Shown here: positions 1 to 10,544 of the stretch, piece by piece
Layout: every line of letters starts with the position of its first letter
How positions within the stretch are numbered: the stretch's first letter is position 1
Source: Trissonchulus latispiculum
Lineage: Eukaryota > Nematoda > Enoplea > Enoplida > Ironidae
Direction: 5' to 3'
DNA length: 64,000 bases
Assembly (NCBI GenBank): GCA_030248195.1
Contig: JASAND010012654.1
Span: 1-64,000, forward strand
Made by a program: the position numbers and the translations under genes
Notes under the pieces: model-generated
What the model saw: the letters and a program-made list of their open reading frames with translations, nothing else
Told to the model about the DNA's origin: nothing
The model's database searches: none

Positions 1-237
1 TAAGGAGGCTAAACAACATGTCGTAGCTAACCAAGAGATGGATACGCATCCGTCGTCATCGTCAGCAACACTAATGTAAGAGACCATCTGCTATCAGGAT
101 TTAGGAGTTTACTGGAATCTGCTGGCAAACCAGTAAAGATTAGCAGAGAAGAGAGTGTGTTTGAATTTCGTCCCACTTGAGAATGGGCGTGACTTAATTA
201 GCTCAAGTGCGTGTTGGAGCTGAGGTATTCTCGAGGC

Positions 238-257
238 TTAAGGTGGTAGTACACTGT
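238..257 (+). repeat. Isolated end of a TTAA-type DNA transposon
   Basis: The sequence TTAAGGTGGTAGTACACTG resembles the terminus of the element at 1913-2893 (TTAA followed by GGTGGTGATTCC). I found no matching inverted end before that element, so this is either a truncated copy or the left end of a larger one. Assignment rests on the shared TTAAGGTGGT and is tentative. Confidence 0.4.
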
Positions 258-514
258 GAACTAAAAACTTGATGAATCGGGTGGAAATTTCAGACAGTTG
301 TTCTTTATGGTGCTCTGCATCAAATGAACTGGCTTACTACGCTGCAGGGACTGGCTTGCTGTCTACACAAGAGAAAATGAATGAAAACCTTTGCATTTAA
401 ATGTCTCGTTCAATCCTTCATGAATTCGTCGGATGTTTTGTGTGTAGAGTGAAGTCCTTTGAAATGCCGCCACATAACTAATTTTAACTTTGTTAACTTT
501 CATTTTAGCAACAT

Positions 515-611
515 TTGCCTAGTGCGCAAAAAGTCGTGGGTTCGAATCCCACCGGAGGGCCGAATTTTTCTGACCCTCGGTGGAACATGACTTTCTTCTT
601 CTTTCTTATTT
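515..611 (+). repeat. tRNA-derived SINE-like fragment
   Basis: A perfect T-arm (stem GTGGG/CCCAC around TTCGAAT, 536-552) makes a good RNA polymerase III box B. It is followed by an acceptor-like CGGAGGGC. No 5' tRNA half with matching D-arm and anticodon arm is visible upstream, so this is not a functional tRNA. Downstream comes a short T-run and a CTT-rich tail. The order of T-arm, T-run, a GGGTC/GACCC-type word and a pyrimidine tail parallels the sequence at 44928-45060, which suggests two members of one SINE-like family. Confidence 0.45.
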
Positions 612-1912
612 ATTCCAAAAAAGCTGACTTTTAGGCATTTATCATCCCCTTTTTCTTCAGTTAACCCTTATTAAGGGGAGGGGGGCTACGAAGGGGTTGG
701 CACGACCTCGTCGGAGAGAGCTACTTTTCCCCCCAACATTAGCCAACATATCAAAGTAAAAAAGTTTAGGGTGGGCAACAATATATCTCATATACACCGT
801 TTTTATTAACTACTCATAACAGCTCAAAGTTTAAAATTTGGCAAAAAGTTGCGATGTGACCGTGCGCCGTTTTCGATCTAATAAAATTGACAGCCCCTAG
901 CCTACCCCAGCTTTTTAGCAAATATTAGACTCTAATAGGGGCAAACTGTCTGTAGGTTTCGAGGGCTTTGGCTTTCTAGTTAGTGTGATAGCTAACTTTT
1001 TGTTAAGAAATAACCCTTATTTTTAGGCCTGAAAAGCTATCTATATAAGCGCAGTACAAATGGGGTCAAAAAATTTTTTGTCTCCGATTTCGCCAAAAAG
1101 GTGGTTATAGAGGTTATTTGACCTGCTGAATCCGAATATGAAATCCGTTTTTCGATATGACGCTTCCTTCGTTCAGTATGCGCTTACAACTGTCTTAGAG
1201 TTTTTTGGAGCGATAGCCATTCATACTTAGAGAAATCAATCTAGCATTTCTAAACACTGCAGCAAGGTTCAGTGACCTAGCTTTCTGCATATCTTGGTAC
1301 ACTCACTGGCCTGTAATGCGCAAAGTTTCAGCCGATTCTGCCAAAGTAATTTGGAGTAATTGGCTCACATCTTAGAAATGGCACCAAATAACAGCGACAA
1401 TGTCGATAATGTAATCTAGCACTGCGAACGCAGGGATTAACGAAATCACGTCATTTTTACATAAGTTAAGACAGATACTTGGGGTATTAATTGGAGCAAA
1501 GTTGGGTTCATTTGGTAAACCACAGCTCATTAGACGTTTGTTAGCCTCCACCCGTATAGACCTACAACACCCAATTTTTCGCACTGTGATTGTATCTCAC
1601 AGAAAAGTATGCATGGATCTAAGGATTATTTTGCACGATATCAAAGCGCTATATGACAGAACTATTTCTGGAAAATTTGGGTACCGTACCTTGCCCATAG
1701 CGATCAGGGCGAGGCGAAGTTTGTGTACGTGCCAAGTCGAGCTTTAGACCGACAACACCAACTTCTGATGGGTCCACAGGACGCTATGCTGCATGGAATT
1801 CTTTCAAACTTTAAACTATTTACACCAAACCTAATACTATTATGTGGTAAAAGACTAGTTAGCTTTTCCAACATCGAACTTTTAGTGAAATTCGTAGCCC
1901 CCCCCCCTTTAA

Positions 1913-2893
1913 GGTGGTGATTCCCATTGGTCACATAAAGTTTGCACCATTATTACTCATTCATTACTTGGAGTTAAGAAGCCATTTTATATCAAAATGC
2001 AGCTTGACATGTTCTCTTTTCAATGCATACGATGAAACTAATGTTGCTTTTTTAAAATATTTTTAACACATTTTAGAAGAAGTATAATTTTCCAGAATTT
2101 TTGCAGACTCAAGTAAATTTTTTTCGCGAGACATCGGTTATATCATTCGATACCTCCATCAAATAGCTGGGGATGATTTTTTATTTATTGTGAAATCGCT
2201 CTTCGTTATGGAGAAATAAGCTGAACTGTGTGCGTAACCTGTATTTTGCCTACTTTTTCCAAATTTGTCAAGCGATTACTTTAGGTAGAAAGCAGTAATC
2301 GGGGCAACTAAAAAAACGTCCCTGGGTATATTTGTGCAGAACACATCTGTTGAGTATCAGCACTCCAGCTTGCATGGTGAATGCTTCACTATTTTTGGAA
2401 AAAATTGGTCGGGTTTTTGCAAAAACTACATTTTTCATGGTAGCAGCCTACAGGATAGCTGTTGCACGACGATCATGCGTCGGATAATTTGCCCCTATGA
2501 GATCTTCAGATCGACGCCCTTAGTTTGATTTTACGGCTTGCATAGTTCAAGAAATGATGGATTATTTGATTTCTGCGAAAATGACAAGTTTTCGACGGCA
2601 AATCAAGAAAATCGGCTATATCTCACGGTAGAGAAAAGCTAGAACGTTGCTTTAAAAAGCAAAAATATGAAGCTCAACGAGATCTTTCGAATGAATATAG
2701 TAATAACTGTATAGCTGCTGCCAAACTTTCAGAAATTGGGGAAAACCGCCCTGTCCGGAAATCTCGAATTTTTGAGTCGGGATTGCTCGGAGGGTGTTAA
2801 AACGATAAAAGAACGTATTTCGGAAAGTTTCGTCAAATTTCAACTTGATTTACGCCGCCAACCAACAATATGTGCCCAAAAGGAATCACCACC
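1913..2893. mobile_element. TTAA-flanked non-autonomous DNA transposon
   Basis: Inverted ends GGTGGTGATTCCCATTGG (1913-1930) and its partner GGTGGTGATTCCTTTTGG (reverse complement of 2876-2893) match at 15 of 18 positions. Each is directly flanked by TTAA (1909-1912 and 2894-2897). A TTAA duplication is typical of the piggyBac and Kolobok superfamilies, and I cannot separate these from the ends alone. The 981-bp interior has no credible transposase frame, so the copy would depend on enzyme supplied from elsewhere. Confidence 0.65.
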
Positions 2894-2897
2894 TTAA

Positions 2898-4190
2898 ACG
2901 GACGGTCAAGTTTTTGCCAGTTACGGAATAAGTACTCGAGATTAACTGAAGAATAAGCTAATCCTGATTTGTGCAACGAGATAGCGGAAAAATAACCTCG
3001 AGGTTATTTTAGTCTTCAGTTATTCTTCGTTGGTGCAAGCCAGTGATTATTATCGTTATTAAGAAATTGTTGTTAATTATTAATTAAAACGGTTTAATTT
3101 ACTTTACTAACAACTAATAACATTTAATAACAACTGTTATTTATGAGAAACAATCCATCCAAATTTAATTAATCAAACTGATTAATCCAATAATAGAGTG
3201 TGTGCTAACTTGACAGATGTGGCGCTGTTGTTTAGCTGGATACTGTCCGCTCACCTGACATTAGAAGCTTGGAGTCCAAAACTTCAGGTCGATGGATAGT
3301 GGTGGATGGGATCCAAGATAATACTAAGTTTTGATTTTTGAAATATTTATTTTTTGTAAGTATGCACAGCCTGTAACTTAAATAAACACACTGTGAAATG
3401 CAAATCAATTTTGTAGTTGGTAATTGATTTTAAATATGATGAATTATTATGGTTTGGCTTGGGCAAGTCGGTGAAACTGTTGGGGGAACACTCCCCTTCG
3501 CCTTCTTTGAGATGTGGCTACTGGCTGGCGATAAAAGTGGGATGGGGGTTTGAAAAAAGTAGGGAGAAAAAGGGGGATGGGTGTCGAAAAAAGTCGATTT
3601 GGGGGTAGGGGTAAAAATTCGAGGGGTTGGGTCGTCGAAATATCGGGTTTTCGTTAAAAACTCGCCATTTTCAGCTACGTATTTTTGGCGATTTTTAAGG
3701 TTTACGCTTATTTTAGCAAGTTTTCGCTGATTTTTTTAAAATCTTCGAATTTGTGGTTAAAATTTTGCAAAAATTCAGGTAGGGGATTGAAAATTTTTAG
3801 GGGGGTTGTTGACTGAAGGCCGATTTGGGTTCAGGGAGGGGTAGAAAAAATTTTTTAGGAGGATGTCCCCACCCAAACGGAGTTGCCAGAATTTCGAGGG
3901 TATGATCGGGATTTGTCCGTAATATGCAAATTAGTTTATTCAATATATATATATTATATATATATATATATATATTTAAGGGAGAGAATTTGCTTCATTT
4001 TCGGTCACTTTTTCATTTCATCACATTCCCGAAATTCATCGGATTTGAAGAGTTGGTTGATTAGGATTAGGAATGGGATACATTATGTACACGGTCTTGT
4101 TTTGTAATTGGTTTGTAAAAATCATGCTGTCTGAAATAAATTCCTTTTTGCTTGAATTATATTCTTAACTTTAGAACCACACACTCAACC
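2898..4190. other. Gene-free AT-rich and G-rich intergenic DNA
   Basis: AT-rich sequence to about 3400, then G-run-rich sequence (about 3480-3860) with many GGGG tracts on the plus strand. No supported gene. Confidence 0.5.
3942..3977. repeat. (TA)n microsatellite
   Basis: A near-perfect alternating TA tract directly visible in the sequence. Confidence 0.8.
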
Positions 4191-4196
4191 AAGGTT

Positions 4197-4300
4197 TTTT
4201 TTAGGCCATAGCTTAGGCCATGGCCTAAATTTATGAGTCGATGGCCTAAAGAATTTTGGCCGTTGAGGCCATTTGGCCTAAATTTTTCGACGAAAAACCC
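4197..4300 (+). repeat. GGCCTAAA-rich direct repeat, copy 1
   Basis: Repeated GGCCTAAA words end in a GCCGTTGAGGCCATTTGG block. The same arrangement recurs in the same orientation at 5400-5488, and both copies run into AAACCC. The pair brackets 1.1 kb that contains the element at 4412-4963. They could be terminal direct repeats of an unrecognised element or two copies of a dispersed repeat. Confidence 0.55.
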
Positions 4301-4411
4301 AGTTAAATTTTATTGCTTTTTAAGTAAAAACAGCAATTTTCTAAAAAATTTTTCGCGCCTTCGGCGCGAATATATACATTTTCACTTGTATTTCTGGGCT
4401 GCGCCATCTGC

Positions 4412-4963
4412 CAGCCATAGGTGTAATTGGGGGGGGGGGGGGGTTTGGGGGGGGAGTAACCCCCCCTGCCATTTTTTCAAACCCCCCCCAGAAATTTTTG
4501 GGGGCCCCCGGCCCCCCCCCAACTGGGGGGGGGGGATAGTCGCGCCGAAGGCGCGAAAATTGGCCAAAAATTGGGCATTTTTAGGGCAAATTTTGCAAAA
4601 TTTTCCAAAAAAGTCCAAATTTTTGGCTTAACGTGTTAACTATCGCAAGAAATACACGTTTATAACGGTTTTATGGACTTCTAGACTCAATATTGACCTT
4701 ATTCTGGACTCAGAAACATGTTGGCAATCTAGTTTTCGAGTTTAAGAACACTGTCTAATGTTAAAATTACTGAATGATTTCATGTTTTTTGGCATTAGCA
4801 ATGGCTGAAAATGCGATTTTTGGCATAAAAATAGAAAAAATTTTTTGGGGGAGGTTTGGGGGAGGTCGTGGGGGGGGGGTTTGGGGGGGGTCTAAAAAGG
4901 GCCCCCCCCCAAAATTCCGGGGGAGGGGGCCCCCCAACCCAAATCCCCGTTACACCGATGCTG
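4412..4963. mobile_element. hAT-like MITE with G/C tracts
   Basis: Imperfect inverted ends CAGCCATAGGTGTAATTGGG and CAGCATCGGTGTAACGGGG (reverse complement of the right end) start with the CAG typical of hAT elements. The interior is long G and C runs with GC-rich mini-hairpins (GCGCCTTCGGCGC and its inverse near 4350 and 4545). The 8-bp flanks match only weakly, so the boundary is tentative. No transposase is encoded. Confidence 0.45.
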
Positions 4964-6025
4964 CCAGCTAGTTACATTGTCTATTTGCACTTATAAATAC
5001 GCATTCTAGTTATAATTTCATTTACTATTATAAAGATTTCCTCAAAGAAATGCTATTTTTAATATGTATATAGTTTAACTTTATTTCTGCTAGTTTAATT
5101 TTTTCTTTCTTTGGTTCTCTCTCTATATATGTACTCGTATTGATAATATATATAATATTGATAATATATATATATTGATTAATTCATTAATACTGTCGTG
5201 CACTATTATTTCTATGCTAACAAGGTTCTGTTTTTGCCATTTTAAGGTAAAAAAAGTAGTATTTCTGGTGTGTTAAACAGTGACGATGGCGATTTTTGTT
5301 GTTAAACAGCGATTTTTGAATATATAACGCGTGAATACATGATAACTGTAATATTAACAATGCGTACAATAACGCACAATCTAAAAATTAACAAAATTTG
5401 GATGGCCTAAATTTTTTGGCTGATGGCCTAAAAAATTGGAGCCGTTGAGGCCATTTGGCCTAAAGTTCGGCGACCAAAAAAAACCCTGCACTCAACATGA
5501 ATCTTGCAATCGTTTTCTTTTTTACCAGATTCCCATATTTGCGAATTTTTATGTATATATATATAATTGTATTCACCATAAAACCGTTTCAAAATTTTGG
5601 AATGCTGGAAAACAGTTTCTAATCAGGAATACGTACCTATATTTTTTCAAACTAGAATTAACGACATTTCGGATTTTTACGAAAATGTAATTTCTTTCTT
5701 TCTTTTCGGTTTCCTGATTTTTAGGGAATTTTTAACATAGCACGATGGAGGGTCTGCTAATTGCGGGTGCCAGCGTATACCTTTTTTGTTGTTGTATCTC
5801 AATCCTAAGGACAACATTACGATTGTCCATTGTGCTGGTCAGCTGAGGTGAGGTTTCAGAAACTTCGTCTGCATTTCAGACCAGCCCTGAGTAAATGTTT
5901 TTAGCTGTTCACCGTTTAGTTCTTTTATAATGCGGATCATTTCCGTCTTTCCTATCTGAGGCTTGGCCGTCCCTCCGACCCTCGTCTCGTCTGCAGCCGT
6001 TAATTTTTCTACCCTGGCTCACTTC
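4964..6025. other. Gene-free AT-rich DNA
   Basis: Contains AT dinucleotide-rich sequence near 5130-5180 and the second GGCCTAAA repeat. No reading frame resembles a protein. Confidence 0.5.
5400..5488 (+). repeat. GGCCTAAA-rich direct repeat, copy 2
   Basis: Direct-repeat partner of 4197-4300. Shared features are the GATGGCCTAAA words and the GCCGTTGAGGCCATTTGG block. Confidence 0.55.
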
Positions 6026-6668
6026 GGCACTTATTTAGATGGGGGGGGGGGCGATTTTTTCGCCTTGGTCCCCCCTTATGGTTCGAAACAAATTTTTGTC
6101 TCCGATTTGGCTGAGAAGTTGCCCCAAGGGTAAATCGAGGTCGCTGATTTCAAAAATCGAATCGAGAGATCGATCCGATCGACCGATCGATCAGTAGAAT
6201 CGATCGATCAAAATCGATCAAAAAATTTTTTGTCACCAATTTTCGCAAAAAGTCGCCCCTGGGGTAATTCGGGGGTGCTGATTCCGAATCTGCAGTCGAA
6301 ATTTTCATCCGAGCTGCCAAAACCGAGTTATTGACGAATTTTTGAAAAATCGATGAAAATCGATTTTTGAGGTCGAACGATCGATTTTTATAAAATTTCG
6401 ACTGCAGATTCGGAATCAGCACCCCCGAATTACCTCAGGGGCAACTTTTCGCGAAAATCGGAGACAAAAATTTTTTTGATAGATTTTGATCGATCGACTC
6501 TACTGATCGATCCATCGATCGGATCGATCTCTCGATTCGATTTTTGAAATCAGCGACCTCGATTTACCCTTGGGGCAACTTCTCAGCCAAATCGGAGACA
6601 AAAAGTTTTTTCGAACCATAAGGGGGGACCAAGGCGAAAAAATCGCCCCCCCCATCTAAATAAGTGCC
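6026..6668. mobile_element. Hairpin (fold-back) MITE, copy 1, 8-bp TSD
   Basis: The element is inverted nearly end to end. The left arm reads GGCACTTATTTAGATGGGGG and the right arm is its reverse complement, with symmetry centred near 6345. Flanks CTCACTTC (6018-6025) and CTTACTTC (6669-6676) agree at 7 of 8 positions, an 8-bp target duplication as made by hAT-type transposases. Arms contain GATCGATC palindromes and a run matching TCGGAGACAAAAA. No protein is encoded; transcribed, it would form a very long double-stranded RNA. Confidence 0.8.
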
Positions 6669-6839
6669 CTTACTTCTACTGGGGGCCCCATTCGGCGAGG
6701 AGCCCCTCATAAAAAACCCCCATAAATTCCGACCTCAAAAACCCAACCCCATAACCCCAAAAATTGCCATTTTTTACCATTTTTAGCATAAATTTTCAAA
6801 AAAATTTTCTGGCTTCGCTGGATTTTTACTTAACTTTTT

Positions 6840-7829
6840 GGCACTTATGTAGATGGGGGGGGGACCAAAATTTTGCCTTGGGTTCCCCCCTTATGGTTCG
6901 AAAAAAATTTTTGTCTCCGATTTGGCTGAGAACTTGCCCAGTTGCCCCCAGGGTAAATCGAGGTCGTTGATTTCAAAAATCGAATCGAGAGATCGATCCG
7001 ATCGAGATCCGATCTGATCGATCCGATCGATCCGATCGATCCGATCCATCCGATCGAGCAGTAGAATCGATCGATCAAAATCGATCAAAAAACTTTTTGT
7101 CTCCGATTTTCGCGAAAAGTTTCCTCTAGGGTAATTCAGGGGTGCTGATTCCGAATCTTCAATCGAAATTTCGCGAAAATCGATCCTGCGCCCGCAAAAA
7201 TCGATTTTCATCGATTTTTCAAAAATTCGTCAATAACTCGATTTTGGCAACTCGTATCGAAATTTCGACTGCAGATTCGGAATCAGCACCCCTGAGTTAC
7301 CCTAGGGGCAACTTTTCGCGAAAATCGGAGACAAAAATTTTTTGATCGATTTTGATCGATCGATTCTACTGCTCGATAGATCGATCGGATCGATCTCTCG
7401 ATTCGATTTTTGAAATCAGCGACCTCGATTTACCCTAGGAGCAGGCCCGCACCCAGGATTTTGAAAAGGGGGGGTCCAAGGTAAAACGTAAGGGGGGGGG
7501 TCTGGGGGGCGGAGCCCCCCAGAATTTGAAGAATTTTTGCATTTTTGCCCAAAAAACAGTACATTGGACGTTTATTTCTTGTAAAAAGTAAATTATCGCG
7601 CCGACGGCGCGAAAATTTTTTAAAAATAGCAGTTTTAGCCATGAAAATAGCAAAAATTTTCCATTTTGTCATCCCAAAAAGGGGGGTCTAGACCCCTTGA
7701 ACCCCCCCCCCTGGGTGCGGCCTTGCCTAGGGGCAAGTTCTCAACCAAATCGGAGACAAAAAATTTTTTCGAACCATAAGGGGGGACCAAGGCAAAATTT
7801 TTGTACCCCCCCCCATCTACATAAGTGCC
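6840..7829. mobile_element. Hairpin MITE, copy 2, interrupted by a nested element
   Basis: Same family as 6026-6668: ends GGCACTTATGTAGATGGGGG and its inverse, same TCGGAGACAAAAA and GATCGATC arm content. Flanks are AACTTTTT on both sides (6832-6839 and 7830-7837), a perfect 8-bp duplication. The right arm is split by a 284-bp insertion at 7442-7725. Without it the element is about 700 bp, close to copy 1. Confidence 0.82.
7442..7725. mobile_element. hAT-like MITE nested in the hairpin MITE
   Basis: Ends CAGGCCCGCACCCAGG and CAAGGCCGCACCCAGG (reverse complement of 7710-7725) form a 16-bp inverted terminal repeat beginning CA, typical of hAT. Flanks CCTAGGAG (7434-7441) and CCTAGGGG (7726-7733) match at 7 of 8 positions. 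The uninterrupted version of the site can be read in the opposite arm of the host element, which confirms insertion. The interior is G/C runs with a GCGCCGACGGCGC hairpin and no protein. Confidence 0.8.
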
Positions 7830-7837
7830 AACTTTTT

Positions 7838-8600
7838 TAACATAACTTATTTTTTTAGCTTAAAAAACGCCAAAAATTAGTTATTTTTTTGGCGATTTTT
7901 AGCATTTTTACACAAAAACCTAAAAATTTGTCAAAAAATATGCCCTCCATTTTTGGTGAGCCACCCATCGATGGGGGGGGGCTTTTTCGAGCCCCCCCCC
8001 ATAAATTAGAAGAAGTAAGCCATTGCCTTCCAAGCAGGATAATTTAAGTTTCCTCCATCCTAGTCGCTGTTTATATGTGGGGGCAAACTCAGTTGGGTTA
8101 ACAACTGCACTTGGCCTGAGAGTGACTGAGGTTGCTTTAGCTGCGGTTAGAGTTGCCAACCACCGCACGTCAGTCTGGCTTAGGGGTCATGTTTTCTATC
8201 CGTGACCTTCGTCTCTCCGCCTCTTGTCCGCTTTTAGAAGGACTGCGGAAAACAGCATTTTAAGGGCCACTTTGGAGTACCCAGATATGCTGAGCTCTGA
8301 GAAAACTAATAATACGTTACACTTTCATACGTTTAGCGCCGTTGACATATCAATTATTATAAGCTCTAATAACAATTGTATATATATGTATTCAGAAGCG
8401 CTAATGCTTCTGGAATTTTTAGTAAAAATTCAAAGTTCGCTCCTAACCCAAAATAGTAGAAAACGGATTGCATTCAAAATTTGACTGGCTCCCGTTTAGT
8501 CCGTTTGGATTGGATGACACACAATAATCAAGAGACAATAAATGTTTGGTGTGTTTACTTGTAAACATTGACAGAGACAAATAGGATGTTGCACTTTTGA
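7838..8600. other. Gene-free stretch downstream of the peptide gene
   Basis: A short G-run/C-run hairpin (about 7970-8000) marks another GC-tract element remnant. The rest is AT-rich DNA with no supported gene. Confidence 0.5.
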
Positions 8601-8601
8601 A

Positions 8602-8829
8602 TCAGTCCAGATGAATAATAAATTTTCGACAGCATTTCTTCGGTAGATGACCCCAAATAATGTTGTTTTGTCGCTGAACTCGAGTAAATCGACCGAAGCA
8701 ACCAGGATCACAGATCTTTAGCATCTTTCGATTTCCTGGCAAATCGATTTCTTGCAACAAGTCCTCCTGAATAAATCCAGCGGTCATGGAAACGAGCAAC
8801 AGACTTACTGCAACAAGACGGGTGTTCAT
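8602..8829 (-). CDS. Small secreted cysteine-containing peptide precursor
   Basis: I do not recognise the family. The 75-residue frame starts at the ATG at 8829, chosen over an upstream TTG in the same frame because it is a true ATG just downstream of a TATA box. Residues 1-18 or so (a basic start, then AVSLLLVSMTAG) look like a signal peptide, so the product should enter the secretory pathway. The rest is short and basic with four cysteines in the pattern C-x3-C-x21-C-C and dibasic sites (RK, KK) that could allow processing. A GTAAGT inside the signal region and a TTTATTCAG 42 nt later could be read as an in-frame 42-nt intron, but removing it would destroy the signal peptide, so I keep it as coding. 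Defence peptide, venom-like or hormone roles are all possible. Confidence 0.6.
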   Translation of the reverse strand: MNTRLVAVSLLLVSMTAGFIQEDLLQEIDLPGNRKMLKICDPGCFGRFTRVQRQNNIIWGHLPKKCCRKFIIHLD

Positions 8830-8866
8830 ATTGAAAAGACGATGGATAAACGACAACTCGGGAGCG

Positions 8867-8874
8867 TTTATATA
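8867..8874 (-). promoter_or_regulatory. TATA box of the secreted peptide gene
   Basis: TATATAAA on the minus strand, 37 nt upstream of the start codon. Transcription about 30 bp downstream would leave a very short 5' leader. Two copies of a TAAGTCATAGGTAT word lie further upstream (about 9033 and 9249) and could be regulatory. Confidence 0.55.
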
Positions 8875-8879
8875 CTATA

Positions 8880-9655
8880 GCTTGGGATTAGGGATTACTG
8901 GTACTAAGTATTAATCTTTTTTGATCGACGAAGGATTATACCATTAAGATTAAGACTCTACGTAGTAAGATGTCATAATATGGTGACAAGATGATGGTTT
9001 ACGTAGAGTGGGCATAAGCTGTAAGTCATTCGATAAGTCATAGGTATAAGATTAGATTTAGTTATACTCGGGGATTAAAGTGAATTAGTAATCTATATTT
9101 AATTCTAAGAGTGGATTAAGACAAACCTGACGTTGACAGCATCCGTCTTTACAGTTAATAATTCCTGTTCGTTAATACTCTACTTTAAAATGGAAATTTA
9201 GTTGAACTAATCAGGTTCAGTTCAAGTTGAGTGAGTAGAAGATAGGGTAAGTCATAGGTATGCTATTAGATTTGGTTCTAGCGACTGGCTTTTCCCCCGA
9301 TGGATCAAAATCATCGGGGAAAAGCCACACCTCCACAGAGATCACGTGACTTCCTGAACTGTTTGCAGTTGTATCAGAACAAAGTTAGACATGCTCTCAG
9401 TTGATTGCAATTGAAATTGTTGAGATAGGGCTGTTGACACTAAAGTTATGAATTTTTAAAACATTACCTTTTTCCCGCCATTTCAGGAACAATGTTTCGC
9501 GAAATGTTTTACATGTTTTTCCCGATTGACTGTGCCTAAAATCTATTTTTAAACGTCTTTAGCTTATGTGAACTATTTTCTGATATTTCTCTTGATTTAA
9601 TCTAAATTCATCTAAAATGGAGTGCTATCTTTACGAACAGTAAATGAAAATTGTT
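8880..9655. other. Upstream region of the peptide gene, no gene
   Basis: AT-rich sequence with the duplicated word TAAGTCATAGGTAT (about 9033 and 9249) and the stem-loop at 9286-9327. No coding sequence seen. Confidence 0.5.
9286..9327. other. Perfect-loop stem of 16 bp
   Basis: Arms at 9286-9302 and 9312-9327 (TGGCTTTTCCCCCGATG and its inverse, with one bulged C) enclose a 9-nt loop. It is isolated in AT-rich DNA. It is not a histone stem-loop and is too short for a typical animal microRNA precursor without extra pairing, which I did not see. Confidence 0.5.
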
Positions 9656-9657
9656 CT

Positions 9658-10531
9658 CTTGTGTGGGAACCTCGGTTCCTTAGCTAATTCTCCAATTCAA
9701 GTCTAGGCGCTCAATTTTGGTCAGTCTCACCAATTTTTTTGTTAGTGCGAGGTCGGGTTCCGTCGCTTCTGTTATCTTCCTAGTTGAGTGGGGCGACCTC
9801 CGATCCTACTTTTGGGGACCCACTCGTGGTTGTTACTGTTAAAAACCTACTTTACTGACTGTTAATCCACCCTAAATTACTTTACTAGACTTTCGTGAAT
9901 GATCAACGTATTTGACTTAAACAGCAACCAGCTAGCTTACATCATGTAGCTTATATGCATAACTTGTCATTATTGTGTGATTTCGATAGCGTACGGTCGG
10001 GCCGATTGGCCATTTACTATATTTCTGCCATCCGTATTTTATGCCTTATTAAATACAACGCAAGTTCTTTAGTAAATACCATGCCTTTACTTTATCTTTA
10101 TTAGGGTATCCTAGATAGGGGTATTTACTTTCTTTTCGAGCGAGTTGCATCCTAGGTTAGGCTAGGCTAGAACCTGCATCGTTTCGCCATTTAAGTACCG
10201 GTTTGGTACCGGACAGTAAACCGGTAGTTAACATTACTTTGGGGATTTTTACTGTCCTTTACTCCCGTTTTGCGTATTGTTGTCAGTGTTATTTGGATAT
10301 TTTGTTATTAGTAAAGTTTTGTTGCTTATGTAAAATTTATAATTTCGAATCTTTTGTACAATCTTGTTTAAGAACAATAAACTCACGGTACTGAATAATA
10401 GACTGCCGGCGCGTTCTGTAGTTGTTTAGGGTAAGCGAACTAGGCGGAGAACGACATGCACACACTTTCGAACCTTGCAAATCTTCTTTTAATTTAAATT
10501 TATCTTTATTGAAACAACCCAAATCTTTACA
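9658..10531 (+). mobile_element. Putative 5' LTR of an old LTR retrotransposon
   Basis: Inferred from the primer-binding-site-like TGGCGACCG at 10534-10542, which follows ...TTTACA (a CA end) at 10531. The left limit is a guess at TGTGGGAACC. No second copy of this LTR occurs in the window, so length and identity cannot be verified. Confidence 0.35.
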
Positions 10532-10533
10532 AC

Positions 10534-10542
10534 TGGCGACCG
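10534..10542 (+). promoter_or_regulatory. Primer-binding-site-like sequence
   Basis: TGGCGACCG two bases after a CA dinucleotide has the form of the tRNA 3'-end complement that primes reverse transcription in many Ty3/Gypsy elements. Confidence 0.45.
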
Positions 10543-10544
10543 TT

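Larger units (their letters stand above)
1..1912. other. Gene-free stretch with transposon remnants
   Basis: No open reading frame here looks like a real protein; all are short and unsupported. The stretch holds a transposon-like end at 238-257 and a tRNA-derived tail at 515-611, listed separately. The rest is AT-rich sequence in which I see no gene. Confidence 0.6.

Noticed and set aside
4233..4971. Gly/Pro-rich open frames on both strands
   Set aside because: They arise from long G and C runs inside the MITE-like element.
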